From positions 1 to 54,367 of IMG/VR virus record IMGVR_UViG_3300017759_000006: 54,367 bases of DNA, one strand, 5' to 3'. The notes under the pieces are model-generated. The model was not told the origin of the DNA and did no database searches. It saw only the letters and a program-made list of their open reading frames with translations. The translations under genes were made by a program, and so were the position numbers. Below are positions 1-8,027 of this stretch, piece by piece (the stretch's first letter is position 1; each line of letters begins with the position of its first letter). Source of the DNA: a virus.

Positions 1-1286
1 GTTGCTGTGTCAGCCGCCGCGTACTCTGCGATGCCTATGTAATTTTCTGCTGTTAGGTTTGTGCCGGTGTATGCCGCTTGATACACGACTGCCGTGCCGT
101 CTTCGCCGCTTTCATCATAAAAAGCAACCACCACATTGTCTGCGCTTGCATCATAAACAGAGCCTACTGAGCTTGAGCCAACACTTTTAAGCACTGAGGC
201 GGTGTTAAAACTAATCGACGTGCCGCTGACCGTTCCAACAATCGCAGTGATGTAGCCGGAGTTGCCTGTATCCCTGTACGAAATTACTGGTTTTTTGGCG
301 GCAACGTGATATACGACCCGCATTTCGCTACTGTTGGCGCTTTCAAATACAACAGGCGTTCCAAAAGATATTGATGTACCGCTAACAGTTCCCACGGCGG
401 CAGTACCGTAAGAAGAGTTTGCGCTATCACGATACGCAACAACCACTCTATTGGCGTTGGCATCATAAGTTGTTGATGTCTCCCTCATGCTTGCACTTTC
501 AAACACGGCGGCAGTACCAAAGCTAATAGATGTCCCACTGACTGTGCCCACAATAGCAGTGCCGTAATCACCATTGCCCTCATCTTCATAAGAAACTATT
601 ACCTTCTGGGCACTGGAATCGTAAGCAGATGAAATAAATTGCGTGGCGGCTTCTTCAAACACAACCTCAGAGCCAAAACTAATTGATGTTCCGCTAACAG
701 TTCCAACGATGGCGGTTCCGTAGTTTGAGTTGCCTTGATCCCTGTAAAACATTACTACTTTTTGAGCGTTTTCATCGTAAACGGCATTGACGTAAGAAGT
801 TGTGGCGCTTGCAAATACTACTGGGGTGCCGAAACTAATTGATGTACCCGATACAGTTCCCACTACAGCCGTGCCGTAATCAGAGTTATCGTCATCTTCG
901 TAAGCAATTACTATTTTTTGAGCGTTTGAATCATAAGCAATTCCAATGTATTGAGTCCCTCCAGTTTCAAACACAACCTCACTACCAAAACTGATTGACG
1001 TGCCACTAACCGTGCCAACAATAGCGGTTCCTCGATCTGAGTTACCGGAGTCTCGATAAGCAAATACCACTTTTTCAGCACTGGAGTCGTAAGCAAGCTG
1101 ATTGTATGTGGTGTTCCCTGAGTTATAAACAACAGATGTGCCAATCGCCTCTGAGACGTTAACGGCTGTGGCAGAAATCTGAGCCACATCACCATCAGCC
1201 TCAACAATTAAAGGCTTGCCTGCGGTGATTGAGCCACTGGCCTTAGCCTTGAACCGTCTTGGTAGTGTGTCGCCTATAGTCTTCAT
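1..1286 (-). CDS. Seven-repeat propeller-like fibre protein (partial, C-terminus cut)
   Basis: The reading frame is open from the ATG at 1286 to the left window edge, so the C-terminus is missing. The N-terminus (MKTIGDTLPRRFKAKASG) leads into a module that the next gene shares (SITAGKPLIVEADGDVAQ). Seven repeats of about 45 residues follow, each with a Y-D-S/A-x-A-x-K-V-V core, an A-Y-R/E-D-x-x-N-S-x-Y-G-T-A strand and V-G-T-V-S-G-T-S-I-S-F-G. Seven such units would fit a seven-bladed beta-propeller, which is inference. It overlaps the upstream paralog by 4 bases (ATGA), so the two are translationally coupled. The position at the end of the tail genes suggests a receptor-binding or virion surface role. 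Confidence 0.75.
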   Translation of the reverse strand, partial: MKTIGDTLPRRFKAKASGSITAGKPLIVEADGDVAQISATAVNVSEAIGTSVVYNSGNTTYNQLAYDSSAEKVVFAYRDSGNSDRGTAIVGTVSGTSISFGSEVVFETGGTQYIGIAYDSNAQKIVIAYEDDDNSDYGTAVVGTVSGTSISFGTPVVFASATTSYVNAVYDENAQKVVMFYRDQGNSNYGTAIVGTVSGTSISFGSEVVFEEAATQFISSAYDSSAQKVIVSYEDEGNGDYGTAIVGTVSGTSISFGTAAVFESASMRETSTTYDANANRVVVAYRDSANSSYGTAAVGTVSGTSISFGTPVVFESANSSEMRVVYHVAAKKPVISYRDTGNSGYITAIVGTVSGTSISFNTASVLKSVGSSSVGSVYDASADNVVVAFYDESGEDGTAVVYQAAYTGTNLTAENYIGIAEYAAADTA

Positions 1287-2743
1287 TCTTTAACCACCAA
1301 TTCCGTAGCGGATATAGCCGTACCCGCCAGCACAGAAGGATCGTCTGCTGTCGTAGCTAATGTGCCATCCGTCTGAACAAAGTATTGCTGGCCTGCTGTC
1401 AAGCTGGTCTGGTTACGGTCTATACAGCCGACTATGCCAATGGTGGAATCTTCGTTGTCAGCGTAGGTATCGGCGGCAATGCCTATGTAGTTTTCTGAGG
1501 TCAAGTTGGTAGGGGTGCTGGCGTTTTGGAAAATAACGCCTGTGCCGTAGTTTGAGTTAGCCGAATCTGAATACTGGATTGCAATCACATTTTCATTGCT
1601 ATCAAAGCAACAGCTTAAATAGGCCACATTTGCGCTTTCAAAAACTGTCTCTGTGCCTACGCTAAACCCTGTACCACTAATTGTGACAGGAACCGCAGTA
1701 CCGTAGTTGGAATTGCTTTCATCATCATAAATAACGACTACTTTGTTTGCGTTGCTATCAAATGTGCAAGATGAATCACGAGACTCACCACTATTAATGT
1801 TTGCCGCAGACCCAAAAGAAATGCTTGTAGAACTTACCGTGCCAACAACACCACGGTGGTTGTTACCTTCCTGATAACTGATAAAAACTTTGCCCACATT
1901 ACTGTCGAAGGTGATCGCAAGGTATTCTTTTATCGCGCTGGTTTCAAAAGTAGTTTCTGAGCCAAATGAGATAGCCGTGTCACTCACCGTGCCAACGACA
2001 GCTTTCCCTCTTGATGCATTGTCTTGGTCTTGATAAGCGATTACGACTTTGTTGTTAGTAGAATCAAAGGTTGCCACGTTGTATTCTGATCGACCCGACT
2101 CATAGACAACGGGCGTTCCGAAACTTATAGAAGTGGAGCTGACTGTGCCAACCGCCGCAGTGCCAGCATTAGAATTTCCACTATCTTTGTAGCATACGAC
2201 CACTCGATTATTTGATGTATCAAAAGTGATGCCCACACCGCTCACGTTGGCACTTTCAAAAACAGTGGCTGACCCGAAAGAAATACTGGTCGAAGACACG
2301 GTGCCAACAATTGCGGTTCCGTAATATGAATTACCACCGTCTCTATAGGCAATGACCACTTTATTATTGTTTGTATCGAAAGTGGCTGAAACATCTCCAC
2401 CCGTCTGTGCGCTTTCAAAAACAACGGGCGTACCAAAAGATATTGTGGTTCCACTTACAGTCGCCACGACAGCGGTGCCGTAACCAGAATTACCGTAGTC
2501 GCTATAACAAAAAACAACCTTGTTGTTACTGCTGTCAAACACGCTGGCGTGCTCGTTTGAGTATGCGGCGGCACTCTCAAAGACTACAGGGGAGCCAACA
2601 CCTTGGCTAACGCTCGTTTGAACGACCTGCGCGACATCCCCATCTGCCTCAACAATTACAGGTTTTCCAGCCGTAATCGCACCTTCAGCCGTAGCGGTGT
2701 AGTAGGCATCAATGATATTGGGGTCGCTACCAATAAACCTCAT
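1283..2743 (-). CDS. Seven-repeat propeller-like fibre protein
   Basis: A 486-residue paralog of the neighbouring partial gene. After an ITAGKPVIVEADGDVAQ module it has seven repeats of 43-48 residues with the core F-D-S/T-x-x-N-K-V-V and the strand Y-x-D-x-x-N-S-x-Y-G-T-A, ending V-G-T-V-S-S-T-S-I-S-F-G. The C-terminal segment after NLTSENYIGIA has an LTAGQQYFVQTDGTL motif, a capping module seen in other marine phage fibre-like proteins. No signal peptide is present. The repeat number suggests a beta-propeller, and a surface or adhesion role is inferred from position. The repeats drift most in the fifth and sixth units. Confidence 0.7.
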   Translation of the reverse strand: MRFIGSDPNIIDAYYTATAEGAITAGKPVIVEADGDVAQVVQTSVSQGVGSPVVFESAAAYSNEHASVFDSSNNKVVFCYSDYGNSGYGTAVVATVSGTTISFGTPVVFESAQTGGDVSATFDTNNNKVVIAYRDGGNSYYGTAIVGTVSSTSISFGSATVFESANVSGVGITFDTSNNRVVVCYKDSGNSNAGTAAVGTVSSTSISFGTPVVYESGRSEYNVATFDSTNNKVVIAYQDQDNASRGKAVVGTVSDTAISFGSETTFETSAIKEYLAITFDSNVGKVFISYQEGNNHRGVVGTVSSTSISFGSAANINSGESRDSSCTFDSNANKVVVIYDDESNSNYGTAVPVTISGTGFSVGTETVFESANVAYLSCCFDSNENVIAIQYSDSANSNYGTGVIFQNASTPTNLTSENYIGIAADTYADNEDSTIGIVGCIDRNQTSLTAGQQYFVQTDGTLATTADDPSVLAGTAISATELVVKE

Positions 2744-2752
2744 GGCTTAGAC

Positions 2753-3127
2753 CTAGCTTATTTCTTCGTAGCTGACGAAAACCTTGAGATCGTTTGCGGC
2801 ACTAGCTTGTGCCCCAAGACTGCGATCCTCTTCTAGATACAAAGAAGTATTCTTGTCGATTATCACAAGCGTTGAGTCCTGCGGTACAGAAACCGTCTTA
2901 ACAATCTCTGTAGCAGTGCCGCCAATATCGTCTTGGCTGTAGTAGCTAACTGTAATGTCAGCCGCTACAGACCCGTCTACATTTGCGACAGTAAGGCTGT
3001 TGATCTTAAACACCTTGCTAGAGCTTGCGGCATTAGACACCACAGCAGTGGCGTTAGTGTCAGTCAAGCTCACCACCGCAGACTTGCCTGTAATAGTGGC
3101 GACATTAACAATGTTTGGTGCGGCCAT
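2753..3127 (-). CDS. Putative virion protein, unknown function
   Basis: A 124-residue, Ala/Val/Thr-rich protein with alternating hydrophobic residues typical of an all-beta virion protein. It starts at an ATG with the ribosome site TAGGAGATAGAAA. It lies between the propeller-like proteins and a fibre-like protein, in the same orientation with short gaps. No catalytic motif, membrane segment or known domain is recognised. A tail or capsid accessory role is inferred only from context. Confidence 0.55.
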   Translation of the reverse strand: MAAPNIVNVATITGKSAVVSLTDTNATAVVSNAASSSKVFKINSLTVANVDGSVAADITVSYYSQDDIGGTATEIVKTVSVPQDSTLVIIDKNTSLYLEEDRSLGAQASAANDLKVFVSYEEIS

Positions 3128-3137
3128 TTTCTATCTC

Positions 3138-3800
3138 CTATCCAAATACAATCGCCATAGCGATGGCTTTGCCCGTGTTAATTCCTGCGGCTCCAAATGA
3201 CAACTTACCAGAACCATCGGTCAATAAAGCCTGACCGCTTGAACCATCTGCGTTAGGAAGCTCTAAGCTGTACGTTGCGGAGGCGCTATGCGGTGGCCCC
3301 TTTAGGGTTACACCGTGGCTGTTTGATTCGCAGTTAAACCTGATAGCACCAGCATTGGTGTTGCCGTATAGCTCTGTAAATCCTGTGCCATTTGGGAATA
3401 ACTGTATGTTGCCGTTAGTGTCTGTGGACTTAATGGCATTGGTGTTGATCTGAAGGTTCTCAATCGACACTATGCCATCTGCATCTTCAAATACTGACTT
3501 GTCAGCAGGATATGTAAGAATGACATCCTTGGTTCCTGCGGAGAAGTTAACTGCACTGTTGCTATTGGAACTCGACAGCACCGTTGTACGGGTTATCGTG
3601 TTGCCGCTGGTAGCATAAGTGCCAAGACCAACCTCAAAAGCAAGGTTGTTGTTATCGACAATCGCGTAATAGGTTGTGTCAGCATTAGACAGTACAGAGG
3701 CAAAGGTACGGAAGTTAGGCTCCGCACCAGCGAGCGAAACAGCCCCCGTGCCTGTTGTTGTCGTGGTTTCTTTTACGCGATCTGCTACGACCAAAGCCAT
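3138..3800 (-). CDS. Putative tail fibre-like virion protein
   Basis: A 220-residue protein. Its N-terminal part (VADRVKETTTTTGTGAVSLAGA, then a stretch describing time-varying beta repeats) resembles a module common in marine phage and metagenomic fibre proteins. The C-terminal half, with SHGVTLKGPPHSASATYSLELPNADGSSGQ-type sequence, resembles fibre tip segments found next to host-recognition domains. These assignments come from memory of such families, not a search. It sits directly before the small virion protein at 2753 and after the protein at 3803. Confidence 0.5.
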   Translation of the reverse strand: MALVVADRVKETTTTTGTGAVSLAGAEPNFRTFASVLSNADTTYYAIVDNNNLAFEVGLGTYATSGNTITRTTVLSSSNSNSAVNFSAGTKDVILTYPADKSVFEDADGIVSIENLQINTNAIKSTDTNGNIQLFPNGTGFTELYGNTNAGAIRFNCESNSHGVTLKGPPHSASATYSLELPNADGSSGQALLTDGSGKLSFGAAGINTGKAIAMAIVFG

Positions 3801-3802
3801 GA

Positions 3803-4246
3803 CTAGGCAATCCTGATGATGGCGTTAGAGGCGTCCGGTGTGGGGAACACAATAGTGAAGTCACCAGAACTTGATGATTTGTCGGAGCCAAAATCCAGCA
3901 CTAAAACGGTGTCTGTAGTGCCAGAGCCGCCGCTAGTCGTGGTGTTATAAATCAGCGCACCACGCGCCGTCAGTGTTGACGAGCCAAATGTGAGGTCTGC
4001 AAAGTCCGTCAGGGCTGTGGTTCCCGAGGTGGTCGGGGTCACATTGGTCAGTGTCCCGCCACCTGCTGAGTAGCCTGTACCGCTAATCTCATTGCCCGTT
4101 GTGTATGCCGTGGTCGCCGCATTAAAACTAGCTGAGTTGGTGTACATTGCCAGCTTGAATGTATGGGCACCGTTTGTAAAATTGTGAGCGCCAATAAGCA
4201 GTTCCTGCTTGAAGGACGTACACATAAAGTTTCCGCTGAAAGCCAT
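3803..4246 (-). CDS. Putative virion structural protein
   Basis: A 147-residue protein beginning MAFSGNFMCTSFKQELLIGAHNF. It is rich in Thr, Gly and Ser with regularly spaced hydrophobic residues, consistent with a beta-sandwich surface protein. The start has a clear ribosome site (AGGAGACTATGAT). This type of protein recurs beside fibre genes in marine phages, but I cannot name a biochemical role. It is tightly packed between two structural genes, which supports co-expression in late infection. Confidence 0.5.
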   Translation of the reverse strand: MAFSGNFMCTSFKQELLIGAHNFTNGAHTFKLAMYTNSASFNAATTAYTTGNEISGTGYSAGGGTLTNVTPTTSGTTALTDFADLTFGSSTLTARGALIYNTTTSGGSGTTDTVLVLDFGSDKSSSSGDFTIVFPTPDASNAIIRIA

Positions 4247-4247
4247 A

Positions 4248-4538
4248 TCATAGTCTCCTAATCATTTCGGCCAAGTCTTTGTGCCCTGCATCTAGCAAAG
4301 CGTTGTTAACAGTAGTCCTGTCGCTCTGAACGGCTTCTTTCATATAAAAAACAAGAACCGCTCGCATACGCTCCTTATAAGCTTTCGCTTGATCCCTGAT
4401 AGCGGGCGGGGCCGTATCAGAAACACTAAGAAGTTTGGTTAAGCATCGTTCCGCCACCTCTTCAGGGGTAAAACCACGATGTTGAGTAGTCTGAACTTCG
4501 ACTATGCCCGGTGATAGTGTAACTCCTTCAAAGTTCAT
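4248..4538 (-). CDS. Small conserved-type phage protein
   Basis: A 96-residue, mostly helical, charged protein (TPEEVAERCLTKLLSVSDTAPPAIRDQAKAYKERMRAVLVFYMKEAV) with no membrane segment. Its start overlaps the end of the adaptor gene at 4535 by four bases (ATGA), implying translational coupling. It may be a small tail-completion or chaperone-like protein; nothing in the sequence proves this. Confidence 0.5.
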   Translation of the reverse strand: MNFEGVTLSPGIVEVQTTQHRGFTPEEVAERCLTKLLSVSDTAPPAIRDQAKAYKERMRAVLVFYMKEAVQSDRTTVNNALLDAGHKDLAEMIRRL

Positions 4539-5182
4539 TGTTTAGGCCTTATAACCATACCGGTCATATATTGATCCGTTACCTCTTTGGATTCTCCAAA
4601 CTGCTTCATTCCGATAAGGGCATTTTGCAATTGAGCCGTGTACAGAGCTAGAACATCCTGCTCACCTTTCATAAAGGTGTACGCCTCTAGCAAACTGCCA
4701 TATAACAGCGCCAGAGGAGCGTTTTCACTAAGCCATGACTGACTTGTATCGCTCAAGCTGGTCAAACTAGCGGGTCGGTAGTAATAATGTAGCTCTGCTG
4801 TCAAAGCGGCATCTGGAGTAGGCGCTAAAATAAAATTACTGCTATCAAACATCGCGTAGTATTTAGGTGTTCCTGTAGTACTACTGTTGGGATTAAACGT
4901 CTGTAAGAAGTTAACGTCCTTGTACTCGACAAAGATTTTGGACGAGGAAACCTCAAAAGAAAGCGAAAAAGGGGCTAAAAAATCAGACGGGCAATCTAAA
5001 AATTGATTAGACGCCGTGGAAGTCCCAACCACATTTTTGCGAAATACTGAAAGCTGTACATTCTTAAGAATGCGCTCTTCCGCATTACGAATAAACACGG
5101 GAAGATTATTGGTAAACGTCGTTTCGTCGTTTTCCGTGTAATCTTTTATGGCCTGTTTTAGTTCAGCGTAAGTAAAGCTCAT
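4535..5182 (-). CDS. Head-tail adaptor-like protein
   Basis: A 215-residue protein with an N-terminal helical part (YAELKQAIKDYTENDETTFTNNLPVFIRNAEERILKNVQL), a central beta part (DFLAPFSLSFE, YKDVNFLQTFNP) and a helical C-terminus ending in a conserved-looking MTGMVIRPKQ. This organisation is typical of the adaptor proteins marine podoviruses carry between portal and tail genes. It overlaps the downstream gene by ATGA and is itself overlapped by the gene ending at 5179. Assignment rests on family resemblance and position. Confidence 0.55.
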   Translation of the reverse strand: MSFTYAELKQAIKDYTENDETTFTNNLPVFIRNAEERILKNVQLSVFRKNVVGTSTASNQFLDCPSDFLAPFSLSFEVSSSKIFVEYKDVNFLQTFNPNSSTTGTPKYYAMFDSSNFILAPTPDAALTAELHYYYRPASLTSLSDTSQSWLSENAPLALLYGSLLEAYTFMKGEQDVLALYTAQLQNALIGMKQFGESKEVTDQYMTGMVIRPKQ

Positions 5183-5538
5183 GAAGTTGTCACCGTAACT
5201 GAGCCCACGGAACCCGTTAAAGCGTCCGTCGCATTAAGCTCTGAGGGCAACTGAGACACACCGGAGGTAGCCCAATTTCCATTACCCAAATAACTAATAC
5301 CATTTGTAGTCTTAACCAAAAAGGCGCTGGTTGGGTTGTTTGTTTGGGGTCTAGGGTTTAACAAAGCTTGTGGGTCCACCGCTTTTCTGCGCGGTTCTAA
5401 CTGAGGCTGTTTGGGCTCATACTCATCAGGACCCACCAACAAGCCCGTCCACTCACGCTTCATTTCGTTTAACTTGTACCGAAATCCCGAGCGATCTGAT
5501 ATGCCATATGCAAACTTTCCGTTAGCAAACCTAGCCAT
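5179..5538 (-). CDS. Conserved-type virion protein with C-terminal GSVGSVTV module
   Basis: A 119-residue protein. The N-terminal half (FANGKFAYGISDRSGFRYKLNEMKREWTGLLVGPDEYEPKQPQL) matches a type often seen in marine phage tail modules; the function is unknown to me. The last residues (LTGSVGSVTVTTS) form a short beta module that recurs at the end of the protein at 50101-50400 and many times inside the protein at 53269. It overlaps the downstream gene by four bases and starts one base from the end of the gp4-like gene. Confidence 0.55.
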   Translation of the reverse strand: MARFANGKFAYGISDRSGFRYKLNEMKREWTGLLVGPDEYEPKQPQLEPRRKAVDPQALLNPRPQTNNPTSAFLVKTTNGISYLGNGNWATSGVSQLPSELNATDALTGSVGSVTVTTS

Positions 5539-6206
5539 TACAGAATCCTTGAGTAAGCCATTGAGGGTTGGATGTTAAAGGAAGACCTGTCCCTATCTTC
5601 AGAGGCGGCTCGCTCAAACTCTTCCTCATAAACCGCTTTAAGAAGCTGTACGCGTTCAGGGGCACGTTTCATTGAAAGGTAATACGCCAAACCTGCGGCC
5701 AAACAAGGGTAAAACCGAAACGGCAGATCCATGGTGTTTGTAAAGGTGTCTGCGTCATCCATACGCACAAGCTTGTCTATGAGAACAATGTCCGTACTAT
5801 TTTCAGGCACGGGCCACAGCTTCAAAACAGGATTGATCTGCCGGTCTACAAAAAACTGAGAAGGACGTGCTTTGGTCGTTTTAGTGGGTATGTTGATGTA
5901 ATCACCCCTACTAATCCTTTCCAGCGCAAAATCCGTGCCACTTCTTCGTATGACGGCGTCCAGAACATCGATGGTAGATGCTCCAAGCGTGTACTCCGCA
6001 GTGCCCTCGGTAAGCGAAACCGTTGTTTGATCAATTGTCCATTGATTCAAACCCCGGTTTGCCCAATCAGCCAACATCAAGTTCAAGGACCTTTTTGCAG
6101 TTTTAAGGTCATAACCGGTGCGGACTTCTAGCCCACAGCGTTCATAAGCCTCTTCGATGTAGTCACTTACATCTAACTCGAAGTCTGTTGAACTTGAAAC
6201 AGCCAT
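5538..6206 (-). CDS. P22 gp4-like tail accessory / head completion protein
   Basis: A 222-residue protein with an N-terminal YIEEAYERCGLEVRTGYDLKTAKRSLNLMLADWANRGLNQWTI segment. This is characteristic of the family of P22 gp4, which binds the portal ring after packaging and starts tail assembly. Further features are a central beta region (LTEGTAEYTLGASTIDVLDAVIRR) and a C-terminal helical region (PFRFYPCLAAGLAYYLSMKRAPERVQLL). The length is close to the usual 160-230 residues. Together with the gp10-like protein at 50397 it points to a P22-type short tail. Confidence 0.7.
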   Translation of the reverse strand: MAVSSSTDFELDVSDYIEEAYERCGLEVRTGYDLKTAKRSLNLMLADWANRGLNQWTIDQTTVSLTEGTAEYTLGASTIDVLDAVIRRSGTDFALERISRGDYINIPTKTTKARPSQFFVDRQINPVLKLWPVPENSTDIVLIDKLVRMDDADTFTNTMDLPFRFYPCLAAGLAYYLSMKRAPERVQLLKAVYEEEFERAASEDRDRSSFNIQPSMAYSRIL

Positions 6207-6373
6207 TACTTATACCCTCGTACCCGTGGCTTTGGACAAGGGCTCATAGCTTCCTGCTTGTGTGCGTTTACCGGACCACCGTGCTTCATGAAGCCCATCT
6301 TGTTTCGGACTTCAGTCGGTAGTTTTGGCAAACCTTTGTTCTCTTTTGGAACTGCTTTTAAGTCCTTAGCCAT
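6206..6373 (-). CDS. Small 55-residue phage protein
   Basis: This short gene reads MAKDLKAVPKENKGLPKLP and ends PCPKPRVRGYK. Its TAA stop overlaps the ATG of the gp4-like gene by one base (TAATG), and it follows the basic protein gene at 6376 by two bases, which supports it being real and coupled. The product is basic and contains a K-M-G-F-M-K-H-G-G-P-V segment that recalls the Gly/Met/Lys repeats of the neighbouring gene. Function unknown. Confidence 0.55.
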   Translation of the reverse strand: MAKDLKAVPKENKGLPKLPTEVRNKMGFMKHGGPVNAHKQEAMSPCPKPRVRGYK

Positions 6374-6375
6374 GG

Positions 6376-6696
6376 CTATAACTTCTTACTTGAGCTACTA
6401 CGAACACGGGGGCCTGAACCTACGCCGCCACCCATGCCTCTTTTAATAGGCTTGGCTTTTTTCTTAGGCGCACCACCGCCACGCATACCCGGAGGCTTGG
6501 CTTTCATCGCCATACCGCCACCACGCATTTTTTTAGGCGGTGCTTTTGCTTTAGGCGGTGGGTCCATCATGGCCTCGCCACCCTTTTTCATCCCCGGCGG
6601 CTTATCTTTCATCGACATACCGCCACCACGCATTTTTTTAACAGGCTTGGCTTTTTTCTTGGCCATACCATTCCTCATTCCCTTTGGTCCCGGCAT
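6376..6696 (-). CDS. Lys/Gly/Met/Pro-rich repetitive basic protein
   Basis: The chosen ATG at 6696 has a good ribosome site (CAGGAGACTTTGTG) and gives 106 residues. A longer frame to 6756 lacks this support. The protein is built from repeats such as K-K-M-R-G-G-G-M-S/A-M-K-x-K-P-P-G-M and K-K-K-A-K-P, and is strongly basic with no hydrophobic core. It may be disordered and bind DNA or RNA, perhaps packaged in the virion; this is inference. Its 5' end overlaps the 3' end of the DUF1415-like gene by 59 bases. Confidence 0.55.
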   Translation of the reverse strand: MPGPKGMRNGMAKKKAKPVKKMRGGGMSMKDKPPGMKKGGEAMMDPPPKAKAPPKKMRGGGMAMKAKPPGMRGGGAPKKKAKPIKRGMGGGVGSGPRVRSSSSKKL

Positions 6697-7240
6697 CACA
6701 AAGTCTCCTGTATAGTTCCTGACGCTCGCCCCACAAACCGGCGGTTTGCGGGTCATTTAGGTACTGATCATAGTACCCCTTTTCTCTCAGCATTTCTGCC
6801 GATTTTTCAATAGTAGATAGCCGTTGCACAAACAACATGGCGTATGGCTCGTCCACTAAATAATCAAATTCTTGGTCAAACGCCTCTTCGCCTTCGTCAT
6901 ACGGGTGAAAACCCATGACCCACAGGTCTTTTTGTGTAAAAATACCGGCAGATATGGCGTCGTTTAAAGCCCCGATATAATCGTGAAACTCTTGTGATTC
7001 CTCGACAAAATCAAACTGCACAAACAAAATTACGTCGTAGGTGTCATCAAACTGTGACAAAACTGTGTATAAAGCTTGCATAGATTTGTCGTGACTAAAC
7101 GAAAAACCTACTTTGTCAGATAAAAAAGCTTTTTTGGCGTAGGGACACGCCGGGATGTCGTTAAAAAAAGGGTTAGGCTTATCTAGAACTTGATTTGCCC
7201 ATTCTTTTATTTCTTCAATGACTTTTTGTTCTAGGTCCAT
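6638..7240 (-). CDS. DUF1415-like protein
   Basis: A 200-residue acidic protein. It has an N-terminal helix (EQKVIEEIKEWANQVLDK), then A-C-P-Y-A-K-K-A-F, a strand DVILFVQFDF, a helix-rich middle, the motif W-V-M-G-F-H-P-Y and a C-terminal PYAMLFVQRLSTIEKS. The order C-P-[FY]-A-K, then F-H-P, then P-Y/P-x-x-L-x-x-x-R matches my recollection of the bacterial DUF1415 family, whose function is unknown. A cellular-type protein in the middle of a structural block is unusual. No database comparison was possible. Confidence 0.5.
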   Translation of the reverse strand: MDLEQKVIEEIKEWANQVLDKPNPFFNDIPACPYAKKAFLSDKVGFSFSHDKSMQALYTVLSQFDDTYDVILFVQFDFVEESQEFHDYIGALNDAISAGIFTQKDLWVMGFHPYDEGEEAFDQEFDYLVDEPYAMLFVQRLSTIEKSAEMLREKGYYDQYLNDPQTAGLWGERQELYRRLCDAGTKGNEEWYGQEKSQAC

Positions 7241-7242
7241 GA

Positions 7243-7566
7243 CTAGTCATACCTAGTCTTCTTTCTACGGTCAGACATCACCGCACCACAACCCCGGTGA
7301 TTCTTACGTATTTCTCCACCCTTGGCGGCTTTACGGACTTTAGCGGCCTTAGTGTTAGACACGACCTGCTTACCTTTTGAACCCTCACGTTTCTTTTTAC
7401 GCGCCGTGGCGGCACGTTCTGATTTGCTCAAGCTATTGGCTTTAGAACGAGGCAAACAACGGTCTGGACGCTTTTTGTTCTTTGATGTTCCGCACTCTCC
7501 AACAATGTTTCCACTGCTGTCGATGCGGACCCAATCTTGATCCAGCCAATTTTTAAGCTCACCCAT
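7243..7566 (-). CDS. DUF5872-like small basic protein
   Basis: A 107-residue, Lys/Arg-rich protein with the signature W-V-R-I-D-S-S-G-N-I-V-G-E-C-G-T-S-K-N-K-K-R-P-D-R-C-L-P-R. A-x-S-L-S-K-S-E-R-A-A-T-A-R-K-K-K then follows. This matches a domain found in phages and large viruses that I recall as DUF5872. The pair of cysteines and the basic tail suggest nucleic acid binding, which is inference. Its ATG overlaps the stop of the next gene upstream by one base (TAATG). Confidence 0.6.
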   Translation of the reverse strand: MGELKNWLDQDWVRIDSSGNIVGECGTSKNKKRPDRCLPRSKANSLSKSERAATARKKKREGSKGKQVVSNTKAAKVRKAAKGGEIRKNHRGCGAVMSDRRKKTRYD

Positions 7567-7820
7567 TAGCGGCCTTTCCTTTTGCCGCCTTTGGATTTCT
7601 TAGCGTAATTAGGGTCTTTGCAATATTTACTAGCGGCTAAATTAGCGTAGGCCGAGGGGTATGTGTCAAAAGTACGCTTTGCCCACGCCTTACCTTCAGG
7701 GCAAATTTTACTGCCTTTACTCTTACTGGACGCCGCACCACCTTTACGCATGTAGGTGACTTGAACTTTTGCTTTTTTTGGCCCTGTTCTTACCCTTGAG
7801 CCGGAAACTCCCATACCCAT
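7566..7820 (-). CDS. Small basic conserved-type phage protein
   Basis: An 84-residue protein with a basic N-terminus and the segment K-I-C-P-E-G-K-A-W-A-K-R-T-F-D-T-Y-P-S-A-Y-A-N-L-A-A-S-K-Y-C, followed by a Lys/Gly-rich tail. The same kind of CPEGKAWAKRTFDTYPSAYANxAAS segment is common in marine phages next to DUF5872-like genes. Two cysteines flank the helical core. A structural or nucleic-acid-binding role is possible but unproven. Confidence 0.55.
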   Translation of the reverse strand: MGMGVSGSRVRTGPKKAKVQVTYMRKGGAASSKSKGSKICPEGKAWAKRTFDTYPSAYANLAASKYCKDPNYAKKSKGGKRKGR

Positions 7821-7824
7821 AACA

Positions 7825-8025
7825 TCATCCTATCATCTTACTAAAAATAGGGGCGCTTATAATTAAAACAGCTAAACCCCAAATTTTTATATCTAATCGA
7901 CGTAAAGAGTGTTTTTGATCATCAAGCCTTTCTTCAATACGAGCATAACGAAGCGCACACTCCGCTTCATGTTTTTCCAAACGCGCAGTCAAGCCTTGTC
8001 CGGCCAATGCCTCTTTAACATCCAT
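7825..8025 (-). CDS. Small coiled-coil protein with one C-terminal membrane segment
   Basis: From the ATG at 8025 the product has 66 residues: a charged coiled-coil half (LEKHEAECALRYARIEERLDDQKHSLRRLD) and a C-terminal hydrophobic segment (IWGLAVLIISAPIFSKMIG). This layout resembles haemolysin XhlA-like and other small lysis or membrane-anchoring proteins. It lies outside the main lysis cassette at 12.9-13.8 kb. It begins three bases after the stop of the gene at 8028. Role inferred only from topology. Confidence 0.5.
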   Translation of the reverse strand: MDVKEALAGQGLTARLEKHEAECALRYARIEERLDDQKHSLRRLDIKIWGLAVLIISAPIFSKMIG

Positions 8026-8027
8026 GA

